NCBI GenBank assembly: GCA_964036195.1
Contig: OZ038458.1
Coordinates: 7,564,001-7,628,000, forward strand
Direction: 5' to 3'
DNA length: 64,000 nucleotides
Source of the DNA: Sphaerolaimus hirsutus
Lineage: Eukaryota; Nematoda; Chromadorea; Monhysterida; Sphaerolaimidae
Shown here: piece by piece, positions 44,439 through 57,600 of the stretch
Position numbering within the stretch: the first letter of the stretch is position 1
Layout: every line of letters starts with the position of its first letter
Notes under the pieces: model-generated
The model's input: the letters and a program-made list of their open reading frames with translations, nothing else
Told to the model about the DNA's origin: nothing
The model's database searches: none
Translations under genes and position numbers: made by a program

Positions 44439-44935
44439 CAGAGTTGTACAAATACTGGTATTTTCGGAAAACGTAAACGTAAATACCTTTTCTAAATTGT
44501 GAGTATTAATACTGAAAATGTAAAATACTTTTAAAATACACGGGTAAACGTAAAAAAAACGTAAACGTAAAAATTTCTTTGAACTGCACAACCCGTGATC
44601 AGATGCATTGAATAACACCTTTGTTTTTCCTATTTCAAGCATTTCTCTGCTAATACGATCACATTTTTGCTTACCTATGTTATTTATCAAACAATTAAGC
44701 AGCTAATTGGCCAAAAATATAAATTGTACTTATTGTATCAGAAAAAGTTCAAAAATGCACTGTTTTTGTGCATATTCCATACGATTTTTACGTTTTCTCT
44801 GGTACCCGGGTAATTGTGCCAGGAAAACGTAACAAAACGTAATGGTATTTTTGGAAAACGTAAACGTAAACGTAAATATAAATACCCAAATAACCGGGTA
44901 TTTCGGGTAAACGTAAATACGTTTTTCCAACTCTG
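44439..44935. mobile_element. hAT-type element with ACGTAAACGTAAA words
   Basis: Ends are CAGAGTTGTACAAATACTGG and GTTTTTCCAACTCTG, with an exact 8-bp duplication CAGATTAC (44431-44438, 44936-44943). The interior is dominated by ACGTAAACGT words at both sides. Diverged relatives appear near 19660, 30300, 36340 and 41250. Confidence 0.9.
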
Positions 44936-44981
44936 CAGATTACATGTTTTAGTCATAATGTGCAATCATTGCACCACAATG

Positions 44982-45360
44982 TAAACTCGGCAGACATGAA
45001 AGGAGTCAGTGATTCGGCCCTTATGTACCAATTTTAAATTTCGTTAAAATTGTTAAGTTAATTTTGAATTTGAATGAATGCATTCCATTTCAATTCACGG
45101 TAAATCTTATTCAATCAGATGTTTTATGCGAGAACGGGATAAACTGGACACACATATTGTCATATATCGTATATTTATCAAGTGTAGATTATTAATTCAA
45201 ATTTCGTCGGTGACTTTTCACTTATTTAACTAAAAAATTTGTTGATGATGGTCACCCGTAAGCATGAAATACGAGTGTAAATTACAATGAAATTGGGTTA
45301 GAATGGCACTTGTACAAAAATTTGTTAGACCATTGACTCGCATAATGTCTGCCGGGTTTA
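44982..45360. mobile_element. TAAACTCGGCAGACAT element
   Basis: TAAACTCGGCAGACATGAAA at the left pairs with ATAATGTCTGCCGGGTTTA at the right. It is a shorter sister of 32571-33140. Confidence 0.7.
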
Positions 45361-45784
45361 TCTAGTATGAGTGATTTTCTCAGTGATTTTTTTTCAAATT
45401 TCAAAAATATATATAAATATATCACTCAGAATTTGAATAAAATATAAATATATATAAATCACAGGTTATTTATATTTATTGTGATTTTCGAAAATATAAA
45501 TCACGGGTTATTTTTTGAATGCTAATGGTGCTCTAGCTCAACGCTGCTTTAAGTTGTGATCATGAAACTTTGGCTAGTGTAAGCCACCAGTGTTGGCAAT
45601 GTGCTGATAGTATTCAACACTTTCATCAACATCATTGCTATTAAGGTAAAATTAATATGCAGATCAGGGTGATGTGCAAGAAACGTGGGAACTGTGGTCT
45701 GTGATGGATGTTTTTGGTGATCATCTGAGATCATGTTGTAATGCAATAATTTTAATGTTGTTTTGTAATGTGCAGTAAATGAAT

Positions 45785-46236
45785 TACCGTATTTCCTCGA
45801 AATACCCCCCCCCTCGAAATACCCCCCCCCCCTCGAAATACCCCCCTCAAAATGGACACTATGAACTTATAAACCCCCCCCCCTCGAAATACCCCCCCCC
45901 CAAAATTTAGTGTATAGAGAACGTAAATGACAAAGGCTGCGGTTTGTCATCTGGGTAATGAAAAACAAACGTTAAAAACGATGACTCTGTTATGTGAGAA
46001 CAGTGATTATACGTCTACACACTTATACAAGTCTTTAGAGTCTTATAAATAACGATTTTTGTTGCATTTTCGACGTCTGCGTACGTTTCAGACGACAATT
46101 TAGTACTTGGTTTTCAAAAAATTTCTGGCGAAATAATAAACCCCCCCTCGAAATACCCCCCCCTCGTTTAACCCCCCCTCAAAATTCTCACTCTGAAACA
46201 ATAAACCCCCCGGGGGTATTTCGAGGAAATACGGTA
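45785..46236. mobile_element. TACCGTA MITE, reference-quality copy (CGAAATACCCCC words)
   Basis: It runs from TACCGTATTTCCTCGAAATA to TATTTCGAGGAAATACGGTA with TA borders, 452 bp. The core order (GTGTATAGAGAACGTAAATG, GGTTTGTCATC, GTGAGAACAGTG, CTTATAAATAACG, GACGTCTGCGTACG) is followed by many other copies. Confidence 0.88.
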
Positions 46237-47616
46237 TGTGGATAAAATTTCCCTATGTTTTATTACTAATGTGTAGTGGACACATTACCTGTGTTCAACA
46301 GCACTGTGCATGAAAAACGCCTCCTGTATTAACCTGTATTGACCAACCGTAGAGGCAGAATGATGAATTTGGTCGTGAGAGTAGTGACAGTCATGGCAAT
46401 ATGAACTAGGCTTATGATATTGTAACTAATGTTGGTTAGTGCTGGCACATTGCCAACACTGGTGGCTCACACTAACCAAAGTTTCATGATCACAACTTAA
46501 AGCAGCGTTGAGCTAGAGCACCATTTGTACATCAGTACAAAATGACCGAAATTGTAATCCCCACAGTTCCGCAGTGGGTGGAGCTAAAGGGGTGAAATTT
46601 TGGGTGAGAACTCAAAACACCTGATAAATTAACGTGTGAAAATTTTATAAACGTAGCTTACCCCTAGCGCGAATGGCGAGCACTGCCCGGGGACTTTTCA
46701 GCCCGTCCATGTACATAGGTATTTTAGGTATATTTATTCCCTTTGCGTTTGTTGCCGCGGCACTTTTGTTTGTTGTCTGGTGGACGCATAACTTCAGGCA
46801 CTTCTCTGAACATCATTCATACGAATTATACAGTGAGTGCCATTGTATATTTATATGATGTGATAGTATGTCCTGGTTGCCGCTTTAATTCCCTGTATTG
46901 TGGTTATTTCGCAATATTCAACTGTTTTTTTCAATTCTAATACTGGGGAATATTTGCAGCAATGCGATTCTTGATTCCGGAATGAACCAAAATGAAATGA
47001 AATGAAATGAAATCTGAGCATGCCATCCGCTACATTCAAACAAACATGAAATCCATCTGAGCAGTGACACCCTGAAAATAACAGCTGTCTTGTGTAAATA
47101 TGGCACAACTCAAATTCTCGAGGGGGGGGCGAGAATTAAAATGATAATTTTACGAAAATCACCGAGAATTCTGCCAGCCAATTCCACGGAAACTTCATAA
47201 AATCGTGCGGACGCATAGTTCGCTGAGCGACAATGCATCTGGAAATCTCGGCAAACTTTCAAAGCAACAAGCACCACCGCGCCAGCTCAAAAACAGCGTT
47301 TTTATTTTTCGATTGTGTAAAATGAAAAAGTGAGTAAATATGGTAGTCGTGTTCACTAGTATTTTCGTTATTTCGTCAATCTCCATTGAAACCGTCTGAA
47401 TTCAAGATTTGGATACAAAAAATAAAATTTGACATTTGACACTTTGCATTACAATTGACATTTGACTTTGCATTTGACATTACATTTGACACTTTACTTT
47501 ACACTTTACGGGGAAAACTTCTTGAAATAAAAATGCGGTTTAAACTGTTGTTTTACAGCCCTTTCTGACGCAGCTAACCCCACTGATAATGACACATTTT
47601 TTACAAAAATGCTGAG

Positions 47617-48513
47617 TACCGTTTTTTCTCGAATAGTTCCCCTCTCTTGAATAGTTCCCCGCATTGAATAGGTCCCCCCCTGTTAGCCGGGCGAGGAAAA
47701 AACAATTCGCCCCCCTCGAATAGTTCCCCCCACTGCTGCTGCTGGGTCTGGGCATTGAATGCGTCATCAAACGCAAATGCATCCAGTTTGCAAAAATACA
47801 ATGGAATGTGCACTATCGATGGGAAAGGGCATACCGTATTTCTTCGATTTTATTGACGTGTTCATTCACATTGGCTTGCTCGTTTACTTTGCTTTTCCTG
47901 TGGGGCATCCGAAAAATACATTGCCGTGTTCAATTACATTGGCGTGGTAAAATATCGATGTCACGGTATCCGATTTATCCGTTTATGTTTGCCGCTCTAA
48001 GAGTCTAACAACTCTACCGCTGCGACAATTTACCTAATTTATGATGAAGACAAAGTGGATTTTTCATTAGAGATATTCCACATTCATATTTACCTTAGAA
48101 ATGCACATGAAAAATACACTCTGGAATATACATTGCCATGCTCATTCACTTTGCCGTGCTCGTTTACATTGTCCCCCAAAACAGCTTATGAAACAATACA
48201 TTGCCCGTCAATAAAATCGAAGAAATACGGTAGGTAGGTATACGCATTGGGGGACAGTGTATTTATGTTGTGTATACGCTATTCCATTTTTGTGTTCACC
48301 GAATTTTAGCCTATGATAATTTTAGCCTATGATGGTGGTAGAATTTGAACAAGAATAGCATGTTGTTTCATTAAACATGATTGTTGTGTGAAATAAATTG
48401 AAAGAATTTTGCTTGAAAATTTTGACAAAAAAACAAGTCCTTGAATAGTTTCCCCCTCAAAAAAGTGGAATAAAAATAATTCCCCGGGGGAACTATTCGA
48501 GAAAATACGGTAA
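47617..48513. mobile_element. TACCGTA MITE with a second one nested inside
   Basis: The outer copy has CGAATAGTTCCCC words (TACCGTTTTTTCTCGAATAG to TATTCGAGAAAATACGGTA). The inner copy, 47832-48232, runs from TACCGTATTTCTTCGATTTT to AAAATCGAAGAAATACGGTA and carries CATTGCCGTG[C/T]TC words. Each is TA-bordered. They lie upstream of the GPCR start codon. Confidence 0.8.
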
Positions 48514-48679
48514 ATAGGTAAATAAAATTTAGTCGTCTCGTGACATTGGATGTCACCAGTCTGCGGGCAACTGTGTGTGTGGACACAATTTATTGGACTT
48601 AACTATGAGCTCTATTTAAGCAAAAACTTCAAAAATTCACAAATCTTAAACGCCCTGAAATCCAGCTAACTTCGCCACA

Positions 48680-51600
48680 ATGTCCCATTTTGATAACACC
48701 TTAACAATCGTCACAGAGAAAACGACGCCCACAAACTGCTCGCATGTTCCCATAGACAATGCTAATGTTATAGTTGCATGTGTATTATTCAATGCGATCA
48801 GTATTTTCTGTGGGCTAGCAGCCTTTTTGGGAAATTGTCTATTGCTGTTTCTTTTTTACAACGACAAAAAGTTGTGCAGGAAGCGTGGTATTGATGCCAT
48901 AGTTTTGTGCTTTGACATTGTAGCTTCGTTTTCACAGAAATCACAGTAAAATGGGTGAGATGCATGGTTGGTGAAGCAACTGCATGAATTTTGATTATTG
49001 TGAAGTTGTTTACTACATGCAAAATCTTATGAAGCATGTGGAGGTGTCCTCACGTGATGTAAAAGCGCCTTGGCGCTGGCGCCTGGCGCTAGCGCCAAAG
49101 CAAAAAGCGCCATGGCGCTTGGCGCTATCTTGCTCTGGCGCCATGCCCATGAAAAGCGCCATGGCGCTTGGCGCTATTTTTGCAAAAAGCAAAAAGCGCC
49201 ATGGCGCTTGGCGCCGTTTTTCTCTGGCGACATTGGCGCTTGGCGCTCGGGGTTGGAGGCAGCGTCATGCGCATCCAAATCGCTTCCACATCCACCTGAT
49301 CACCACCTGAAAATCCCCCCCCCCCCTTTACCCAGTACCACTGTCATTCGCTGATATGTTCACTGGGTTGACAATAGCCTTTACCTGCACTCAGAGGATA
49401 CTATTTACAATGGATATACTCGATCTGTCGCCATATTGTTAGTTAGAAAATTACCTCGATATGCAATGATTTTTTGTTCATTTGTATTTACTACCCACTG
49501 TCATCCGAATTACAGGGTTGCTTCAAGCATTTTCACAATCTCTGCAGTTTGGTTACAACCCGGGTTTCAAAAAAGGAACCTTATGGTAATCAGAAAATGA
49601 AATGGTCAAAATTCTCACTTTTTGGAATGTGGAAAAGTAATGAATTTCGCCTGTGAGAAAAAAAACTTTGGTAAAATGATTGAAAATTGAAAAAAATGTG
49701 GTAATTTGTCTGGCACACAAAAATTAAAATTGGAGTTTTTTCTACTCGCGTTTGACTACTCTTCGTACTGCGTACTTCTTGTTCTTCAGTCTTCATCTAC
49801 AGATTATCCATGTATTTTACCTAAATTATACCTCTTCTCAAAAAAAATCATTAAGATGAGCTTAGGGGCCAGAAGGGTCAAGAAAGTTTTACAAAAAATG
49901 TGAAAACGCTAAAGTTGACACCCCTGGATCAACGCCTCAGTCTTTTTAACGATAGCAATTGCAATGGATAGATTACGGGCAATCAATTGGCCTCTCAGAT
50001 ATATCAGGGTTAGCCGAATTGAATTTATCCCCCTGAAAATTATCAACCAAAATTATAATCCATGCACACTCAGAGCAATCACAACAGAGTGGTAATGACC
50101 AGGGTTGGTTTTATAAAAATCATTTGTATACAAATTGTATAAAAATTGTATAAAAATGTATTTTATTTTTATTTTATTCTTGTTTCATTTTATTTTATTT
50201 TATTTTATTCCAAAATAATAATAAAATGGACCATTTTACAAAAATTTTACAGAAATTTTACAAAAAATCAGAATCTTGCATGCAAGGTCAGAAAAATGTG
50301 ATAATCAGACCTAAACATGAAAAACGTGTGACAAATTTTTCCATTACTTTGCAAAAGTTGCATGCAGTAGGTATTGATAGCTAGTTGCAAGTGTTAAGTT
50401 ACAATTATCGATAAGAATGGTTTGCATTTTCAGTAGAAGGATTACTGGAGTGTGCTGGGTGCATTTGTAAAACATCATGCAAAGTGTCAATTGTCATGAC
50501 AAATGTAGTAAAGAGTCAATTGGCATCTCAAATGTCAAGCAAAGTATAATTGTCATGACAAATGTCATGCAGTGTGTAAATTGTGTATCTGAATGTTTTG
50601 GTATCCAAACTTTATATTTTGGTATCCAAATCTTATGTTTTTGTATCCAAATGTTCACATAAGATTTGGTTACAAAAACAACAAGATTTGGATACAAAAG
50701 ATAAGATTTGGATACAATTTGCTTTACAGTTTCCACTTAAATTGATATTTGTCATGACAATTGACACTTTACTTAACATTTTCATGATAATTGACACTTT
50801 CCATTCCATTTCATATGACATTTTGACACTTTACATGGCTTGGGACTGCCCCAGCTCCACGAATGAACAGGTTGAACTATAAACAACAGAAATTTTTTTA
50901 CAAAAAATATGATTTTTTATACAATTTTTACAAAAATATGAATTTGTATACAATTTTACAAATTTTTTACAAAAATTCGAATTTTTCTACAATTTTTATT
51001 TTTATTTTGAAATTTTCCATTTTATTTTTTTTTATTTTATTCTTCAATTTTCCATTTTATTTTAATTTTATTTTTATTCTTTTCTGAGATTTTGCCAACC
51101 CTGGTAATGACATGGACAATCGCAATTTTTGGTTTTGCTGCGGTGTTTCAAGTCACTGGCTACATCACGTTTTTGGTGCAACAAAGCCAAGACACTGATG
51201 ACTGTATTGTACGTTGAAGCTTTTTTCAGTTGATGCCCAAATTCAATATCCAAGTTATACCGTATTCTCTCGAAATGGGGAGTTTCATTCTAAAAGTGCA
51301 TATATCCAAGTTTTTCGATTTTTCAAAATCGCATTTCAAAGTTTGACGCTGGCCCGACAGCGCCACGTTTGAGTGTCAATGTTTGCCCGACACTTTTCGG
51401 ATACCTCAAACATTTTTCTAAATTTTTGATATATATAACCACCAGTGGCCCGTGATCTATATGCGAGTTACAGCCCGTTTCGTCTGACGTGTTCAGAGTT
51501 TCATATCGTAAGTGCATAAGCGCCACCTAGTGAAGATGGCGCTTATGCACTTACGATATGAAACTCTGAATTTTTACTCAGAGAACACATAGAAGGAAGA

Positions 51601-54600
51601 AAAGAAGCAAAATCACATAGAAGGAAGAAAGGTAGAAAAATCGCTTTGAAGTAAGTGAAAAATATCTGAAAATAGGTAAAAAAAACACATGAACTTACGA
51701 TTGTGGCTATGAAAATCTAAAAAAGGGTATGAAAACTAGCGATTTTGAGTGTAAGTTGGATAAAAATTTCTCAAAAGTCGCTTCAGATAGATAGATAGCT
51801 GGGCGATTTCGGGGGGGGGGGATGGGGAGGTTCAGGGGATAGTAGTCAAAAATTTGCCCCCGGGATAGATACCTAGATAGCTGGGCGGTTTGGGGAGTAT
51901 TCGAGACTCCTGGCGCCAACACGATTTTAGCGCCAAGCGCCAGTGCCATATGTTTTTGATCACATTCTACGTAAGTAGACATGTACAGATGTACCTACCA
52001 TATTTCTTCAAGTATAACGACATACCTCCAATAGTAGGGCACCTTCACTAGAACGGCAGGTAGAAATTACATTGGGAGAGTGCCAAAACACAAAAAATAC
52101 ATATTAAAAATGAATGGCGAGCACATTCAAAGTGTTCAAATAGCTAAATACCTATACCGAGTGGAGCACATACTTTGTGCAGAATCCTACAATAATTTGA
52201 TAAATAAAATCTAATAATAAATTTCATAATTCCATATTCCATATTCAAAATGAAACATGATGAAAAAACTATAATTATAGGTTCATTATTCAGATGGATT
52301 ATGGCAGGTTTCCATACTAAGTGTGATGTCGGCCATAGGGTTCAAAAAGATCATTATTTCATATGTCTTGATATAAAAAAGTATTAAAACAATTAAAATC
52401 AGATTTTTTTTCAAAATTGTTCAAAATGGACATTTAGGCAAAAAATGCATATGTAAAGTGTCACATAACATATTGTTATGTCGATTGTGGTCAAGACAGT
52501 GGAGTCATGAGATAGCATTATAAACAGTGATTTCTTTCAAAAATAACTATTGTATTTCCTCAAAATACCCCCCTTGAAATACCCCCCCTCAAAATGGACA
52601 CTATGAACTTATAACCCCCCCCCCCCTCGAAATACCCCCCCCAAATTTAGTGTATAGAGAATGTAAATGACAAAGGCTGCGGTTTGTCATCCGGGCAATG
52701 CAGAACACACGTTAAAAACGATGACTCCGTTATTATGTGAGAACAGTGTTTGTACGTCTACACTAGTGATGTGAAAAGCGCCAGAACTTTAGCGCCAAGC
52801 GCCAAAAGCGCCATGGCGCTTTTTAATCGATGGCGCCAAGCGCCAATGGCGCCAGAGCAAAATGGCGCCAAGCGCCAAAAGCGCCATGGCGCTTTTCTGG
52901 ACATGAGCACCAAGCGCCAATGGCGCCAGGAGGCTATAGCGCCAAGCGCCAATGGCGCCAGCGCTAACAAGATTTTCTGTCAATTACGCAGACACGATAC
53001 ACAGTATTTTTGTATAGCTTCTACTATGTCCCAAAACATAAAAATAGCTAAATGAAAGCCAAAAGGCTTTCTTACTTAACAATATGGGCAAGAATGACAC
53101 CTGGAAGCAATTCCAGGTGCCGGTTCCGCAAGTGGACAAGTTAAGAGTTAAAAGTTAAGAGTTAAAAGTTAAGAGTTGAGTAAAATGACAAATGGCGAGT
53201 TAAGAGTAAAGTTAAAGTTTAAGAGAAAAGTTAAAGTTTAAGAGAAATTTTAAAATTTAAGAGTTGAGTTAAAAGTTGAGTTAAATGTTAAGAGTTGAGT
53301 TAAAGGTTGAGTTAAATGTTAAGAGTTGAGTTAAAGGTTAAAAGTTGAGTTAAGAGTTAAGAGTTGAGTTAAGAGTTGAGTTAAAGGTTAAAAGGTGAGT
53401 TAAAAGTTGATTTAAAAGACAAATGGGGGAAAAATGTAATAAAAAAATTAAAAAAATGAATTCGGATCTTGAGAGCGTTGTATCAATACCAATTTCACAT
53501 TTTTATTTTTTTTAATTTTTTTATCATCATTTTCCACTTGTCTCTTAACTCTCAACTCTTAACTCAACTCTTAACTCAACTCTTCACTCAACTCTTAACT
53601 CAACTCTTAACTCAACTCTTAACTCAACTCTTAACTCTTAACTCAACTTTTAACCTTTAACTCAACTCTTAACATTTAACTCAACCTTTAACTCAACTCT
53701 TAACATTTAACTCAACTTTTAACTCAACTCTTAAATTTTAACTCAACTCTTAAACTTTAACTTTTCTCTTAAACTTTAACTTTACTCTTAACTCGCCATT
53801 TGTCATTTAACTCAACTCTTAACTTTTAACTCTTAACTTGTCCACTTGCGGAATTGGCCCCAGACCCTGTAAAAGACCCTGTCAAGTGTGAAAGTCCCTG
53901 TAAAATGTAAAAAAGGCATGTGAAAGATCTTCTAAAGTGCCAAATGTCATGTAAAATCACCTGTAAAATTTTACATGCCATGTAAAAAGCCCTCTAAAAT
54001 GTAAAATGTCATGCAAAGTGTCATATTCAGGTTGAACGAAATGCCCTGTAAAATGTAAAATGTAATGTACAGTGTCATATTTAGGTCATGACTTCTGACA
54101 CTTTGCATAAAATTTAACATTTTACAGGTTCTGGGTCATGGCATCTGCTGACACTTGTGCAGGTGGACAAGTAGAAGAATATGTATGGTAAGAAGAGTTA
54201 TAGGCTGTAAGAAAATTTATACTTGGCAAATAAATGTTCTAAGTGGTAGGTCATAGACAAGTAAAACTCATATGTATGTTTGTTACTGAAAGTACTTGTC
54301 AGTTATGAGTTTAGTTATACCACTTGGTTTACCATGTGAATTTACTTGCCAACTTGCCAGTTATGATCGTTTTACTTGTTCTCTTGTCAGTGTGGCTCTC
54401 CATTTTTCAGATTTTTTTACATCTGAATTTTTAGCAGTTATTAACTCTAATAGATATTTCGAAAATAGAATTGCAAAATCCAGTGTTTGCAAATTTTTTG
54501 CAAGCCCACTCTTTTGCATTTGATACCCGGGTTGCCTTCATTTATTTTGTCCTAGAATCCACAATTTCATTTTTGAAAAACTATCGGTGGACAAATCAAA

Positions 54601-57600
54601 TGAGAAATAATTTCATCGGTAATGCTCACTTTATGTTTGACTTTATTTGCTTTATATTTTTTCTTTCATCTGTTCAAATGATTATTTATGGTGCGTGAAA
54701 TTAAGTAACATCTTGCACACTTCATTGGACTGGCATAAGAAAAATAATTCTGTAGTTAAAATACTACCGAGTTTATGCAATTCGCTGTCAGTTATCACAT
54801 GGAATTGTTGATTCTCTGGCGCTTTTTTGGCGCTTTCAAAAATGCTAGCGCCAAGCGCCAATGGCGCCACCGGAAAATAGCGCCAAGCGCCAAAAGCGCC
54901 ATGGCGCTTTTCGGAACCACGGCGCCAAGCGCCAATGGTGCCAGAGCATTTTAGCGCCAAGCGCCAAAAGCGCCATGGCGCTTTTCGCTTTGGCGCTAGC
55001 GCCAGGCGCCAGCGCCATGGCGCTTTTACATCACTAGTCTACACACTTATAAATGTCTTTAGAGTCTTATAAATGGCTCTTTACGACGACAAATCTGGGA
55101 TTTCAAAAAATTTCTGGCGAAATAATAAACCCCCCTCGAAATACCCCCCTCATTGAACCCCCCCCTCAAAATTCTCACTCTGAAAAAATAAACCCCCCGG
55201 GGGTATTTCGAGGAAATACGGTATGTTTATTTCAACTCTGGGGATTAAAAACGTTTTTTTTCAACAAGCCAGGTTTTTAAAATGAGTTTTTTCTTCAAAA
55301 AAAGTTGATTTTAAACAATTGTATTTGAATGATTTGAACATTCTTGGCATCCCTTTTCTGTTTATTTTCGTGTCTTGGCACACTCCCAACATTATTTCTA
55401 CCTGCCATTCTATTAGAGGTGCCGTTCTATAGGAGGTATGCCGTTGTATTAGAAGAAATACAGTATTATATACAACTCCAGTGACTTTACACTTTGTACG
55501 CGTGGTTCACGCTGGAAGCGTACCAATGATATTAAGACTTGCTTTGCAAAAGGGCCAAACCTCAGTAGGTACAAAATTCTGACCCTCATTTTTTATCATG
55601 GATTCAGAATCTACATACCATAAAAACTCAAAATTTTATTCCATACATGTATCTGGAAATGTCATCCTCCTACTTAAAAAATGATCAAAAATGGTCATTT
55701 TTGGGGCTGTTTTTTTAGAAATTCATAACTATTGCTAAACATTATCTATCAATATACCATTTTGGATTCTTATAAAGATAGTTATGAAGATTTATTGGTC
55801 TATACACACAAACTTCATCAAATGTTTTTTTCTTACTGAAAATAATGGCTGAAATTTTGAAAATTGCACCAAATTTTCAGTTGTGCATTGAGACCTCTAC
55901 AATTTTTACAAAAACTGTGCTCAATTACATAGTTAATCATACAGAACATTCTGTGACGTGAACCCAGCAATGAATAAAATAAAATAAAAAATTGAAAAAG
56001 TAGGTCTGCACTTTTTTGTCACATCAGTTTGAAACAGCCAGACACCCATATCACCAGCACAGACAATCCCACTCTAAACACTCAGGTGAGGTTTTAGGGA
56101 AAAAAGTTTTCATTATAAACTAAGGTTATTTTTTCATGCTCTTTGATTTGTATATCTCCATGTAAAACATAGTGATTTTTAACCCTTTTTCCTCATAAAG
56201 CTCGAAAAAACACATATTGAACCCCTGCAACCCCCCTCCAAAAACAACAACTATATACATGATTAGTGATGGGATGGTGCCATTTGAGGGCGCCAAAGTA
56301 CTCCGCACCATGGCGCCCTTCTACTACTTTTGTTACTTGTGCACCGGGTTTACTTGTGCACCGACACACCCTTGTTTCAAACTGATGTGGCAAAAAAGTG
56401 CAGACTAGTGATGGAAAAAGCACCAGGACTTTGGCACCAAGCGTCATGGTGCTTTTCTGAACCCCAGCGCCAAACGCCAATGGCGCCAGAGCAAAATGGA
56501 GCCAAAAGCGCCATGGCGCTTTTCTGAACCCCAGCGCCAAACGCCAATGGCGCCAGAGCAAAATGGAGCCAAGCACCAGAAGCGCCATGGCACTTTTTGC
56601 TTTGGCGCATGTGCCAAGCGCCAGCGCCAGGCATCTTGTTCCTGGCACCAGGCAAAAATAGCGCCAAGCACCAAAAGCACCATGGCGCTTTTTCATTTGG
56701 CGCTAGTGCCAGGCGCCAGTGCGATGGTGCTTTTCCATCACTAGTCCGCACTTTTTACAATTGAGCACAGTTTAGCACAGTTTTTATTAAAATTGTAGAG
56801 GTCTCAATTCAGAACTGAAAATTTGGCACCATTTTCAAAATTTCAGCCATTATTTTCAGTAAGAAAAAACATTTGATGAAGTTTGTTTGTATACACCAAT
56901 TAATCTCCATCACTATCTTTAAAAGAATCCAAAATGGTATATTGATAGATAATGTTTAGCAAAAGTTATGAATTTCTAAAAAACAGCCCCAAAATGACCG
57001 TTTTTGACTTAGATCATCGTTATAAGCAGGAAGATGACATTTCTGGATACATGTATGGTAGAAAATTTGGAGTTTTTATTATGTAGATTCTGAATCCATG
57101 ATAAAAACGGGGGTCAGAATTTTGAACATACTGAGGTTTGAGCATGTTTAGTTCTTGGGCAAAGCGAGTCTTAAATGAATGTGATTTTCACAAAAATTTA
57201 ATTGCTATTATAACGTTGTCTGTTAATGTATTCACAGATAAGAGTTTTTCACACTTTACAAAAACGCATGCTTCAATTATTATATCATTGGCAAGCTTCC
57301 AACGTGAGACATAAATAAGTGTGCATGCAGAGTATTCAATTAAGACGAGTAGAAAAAATCATTCATGAAAAACGTGGTGGGTAGGAATAAGCAGAAAGAT
57401 AGACGGTATATAAATCAATATGCACAGCAAATATAGACAGGGGACAGGCCAGGTCCAGCACCCAAAAGTTGAGTCGGTTCCGGAGCCTATAACTCATGTT
57501 TTAGGGGGGGTAACAATTTGAAATTTTGGGGGAATATACTCTAAACCCCCTTCGACCATACACTGCAGCGGGGCCCCGGCGACTCACCTGAGTGTGGGAC

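Larger units (their letters stand above)
41788..45524. mobile_element. 3.7-kb hAT-type element, copy 2 (opposite orientation)
   Basis: Ends are TAGCATTTGAAAAAATCACT and TTATTTTTTGAATGCTA, with an exact 8-bp duplication ATGGTGCT (41780-41787, 45525-45532). It contains at least four younger insertions: 43164-44380, 43627-44058 within that, 44439-44935 and 44982-45360. Its ends are decorated with ATATATAAATATATCACTC blocks. Confidence 0.9.
41593..46711. mobile_element. Mariner-like long-TIR element, split by a 3.7-kb hAT-type insertion
   Basis: Termini CATGGTCGGGCCGAAAAGTC and GACTTTTCAGCCCGTCCATG are complementary and flanked by TA. The arms extend over 190 bp (TCACCCAAAATTTCACCCCT, CATTTTGTACTGATGTAC). 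The left arm is cut by the element at 41788-45524. A TACCGTA element sits in the right part. A mariner-type assignment rests on the TA border and the GAAAAGTCCCCGG motif. Confidence 0.72.
52548..55223. mobile_element. TACCGTA MITE split by a GCGCC-word hAT element
   Basis: The left end is TATTGTATTTCCTCAAAATA and the right TTTCGAGGAAATACGGTA. The core order matches 45785-46236. It is interrupted within CGTCTACACACTTATA by the next element, so the host is about 390 bp. Confidence 0.8.

Noticed and set aside
46673..46858. Open frame MASTARGLFSP... with a membrane-like segment
   Set aside because: Its first 40 bases are the terminal inverted repeat of the mariner-like element (complement at 41593), and no neighbouring exon fits.
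53114..53863. CRISPR-like or satellite array (AGTTAAGAG repeats)
   Set aside because: Repeats are short, irregular and followed by their own complement, inside a transposon with introner-like ends.
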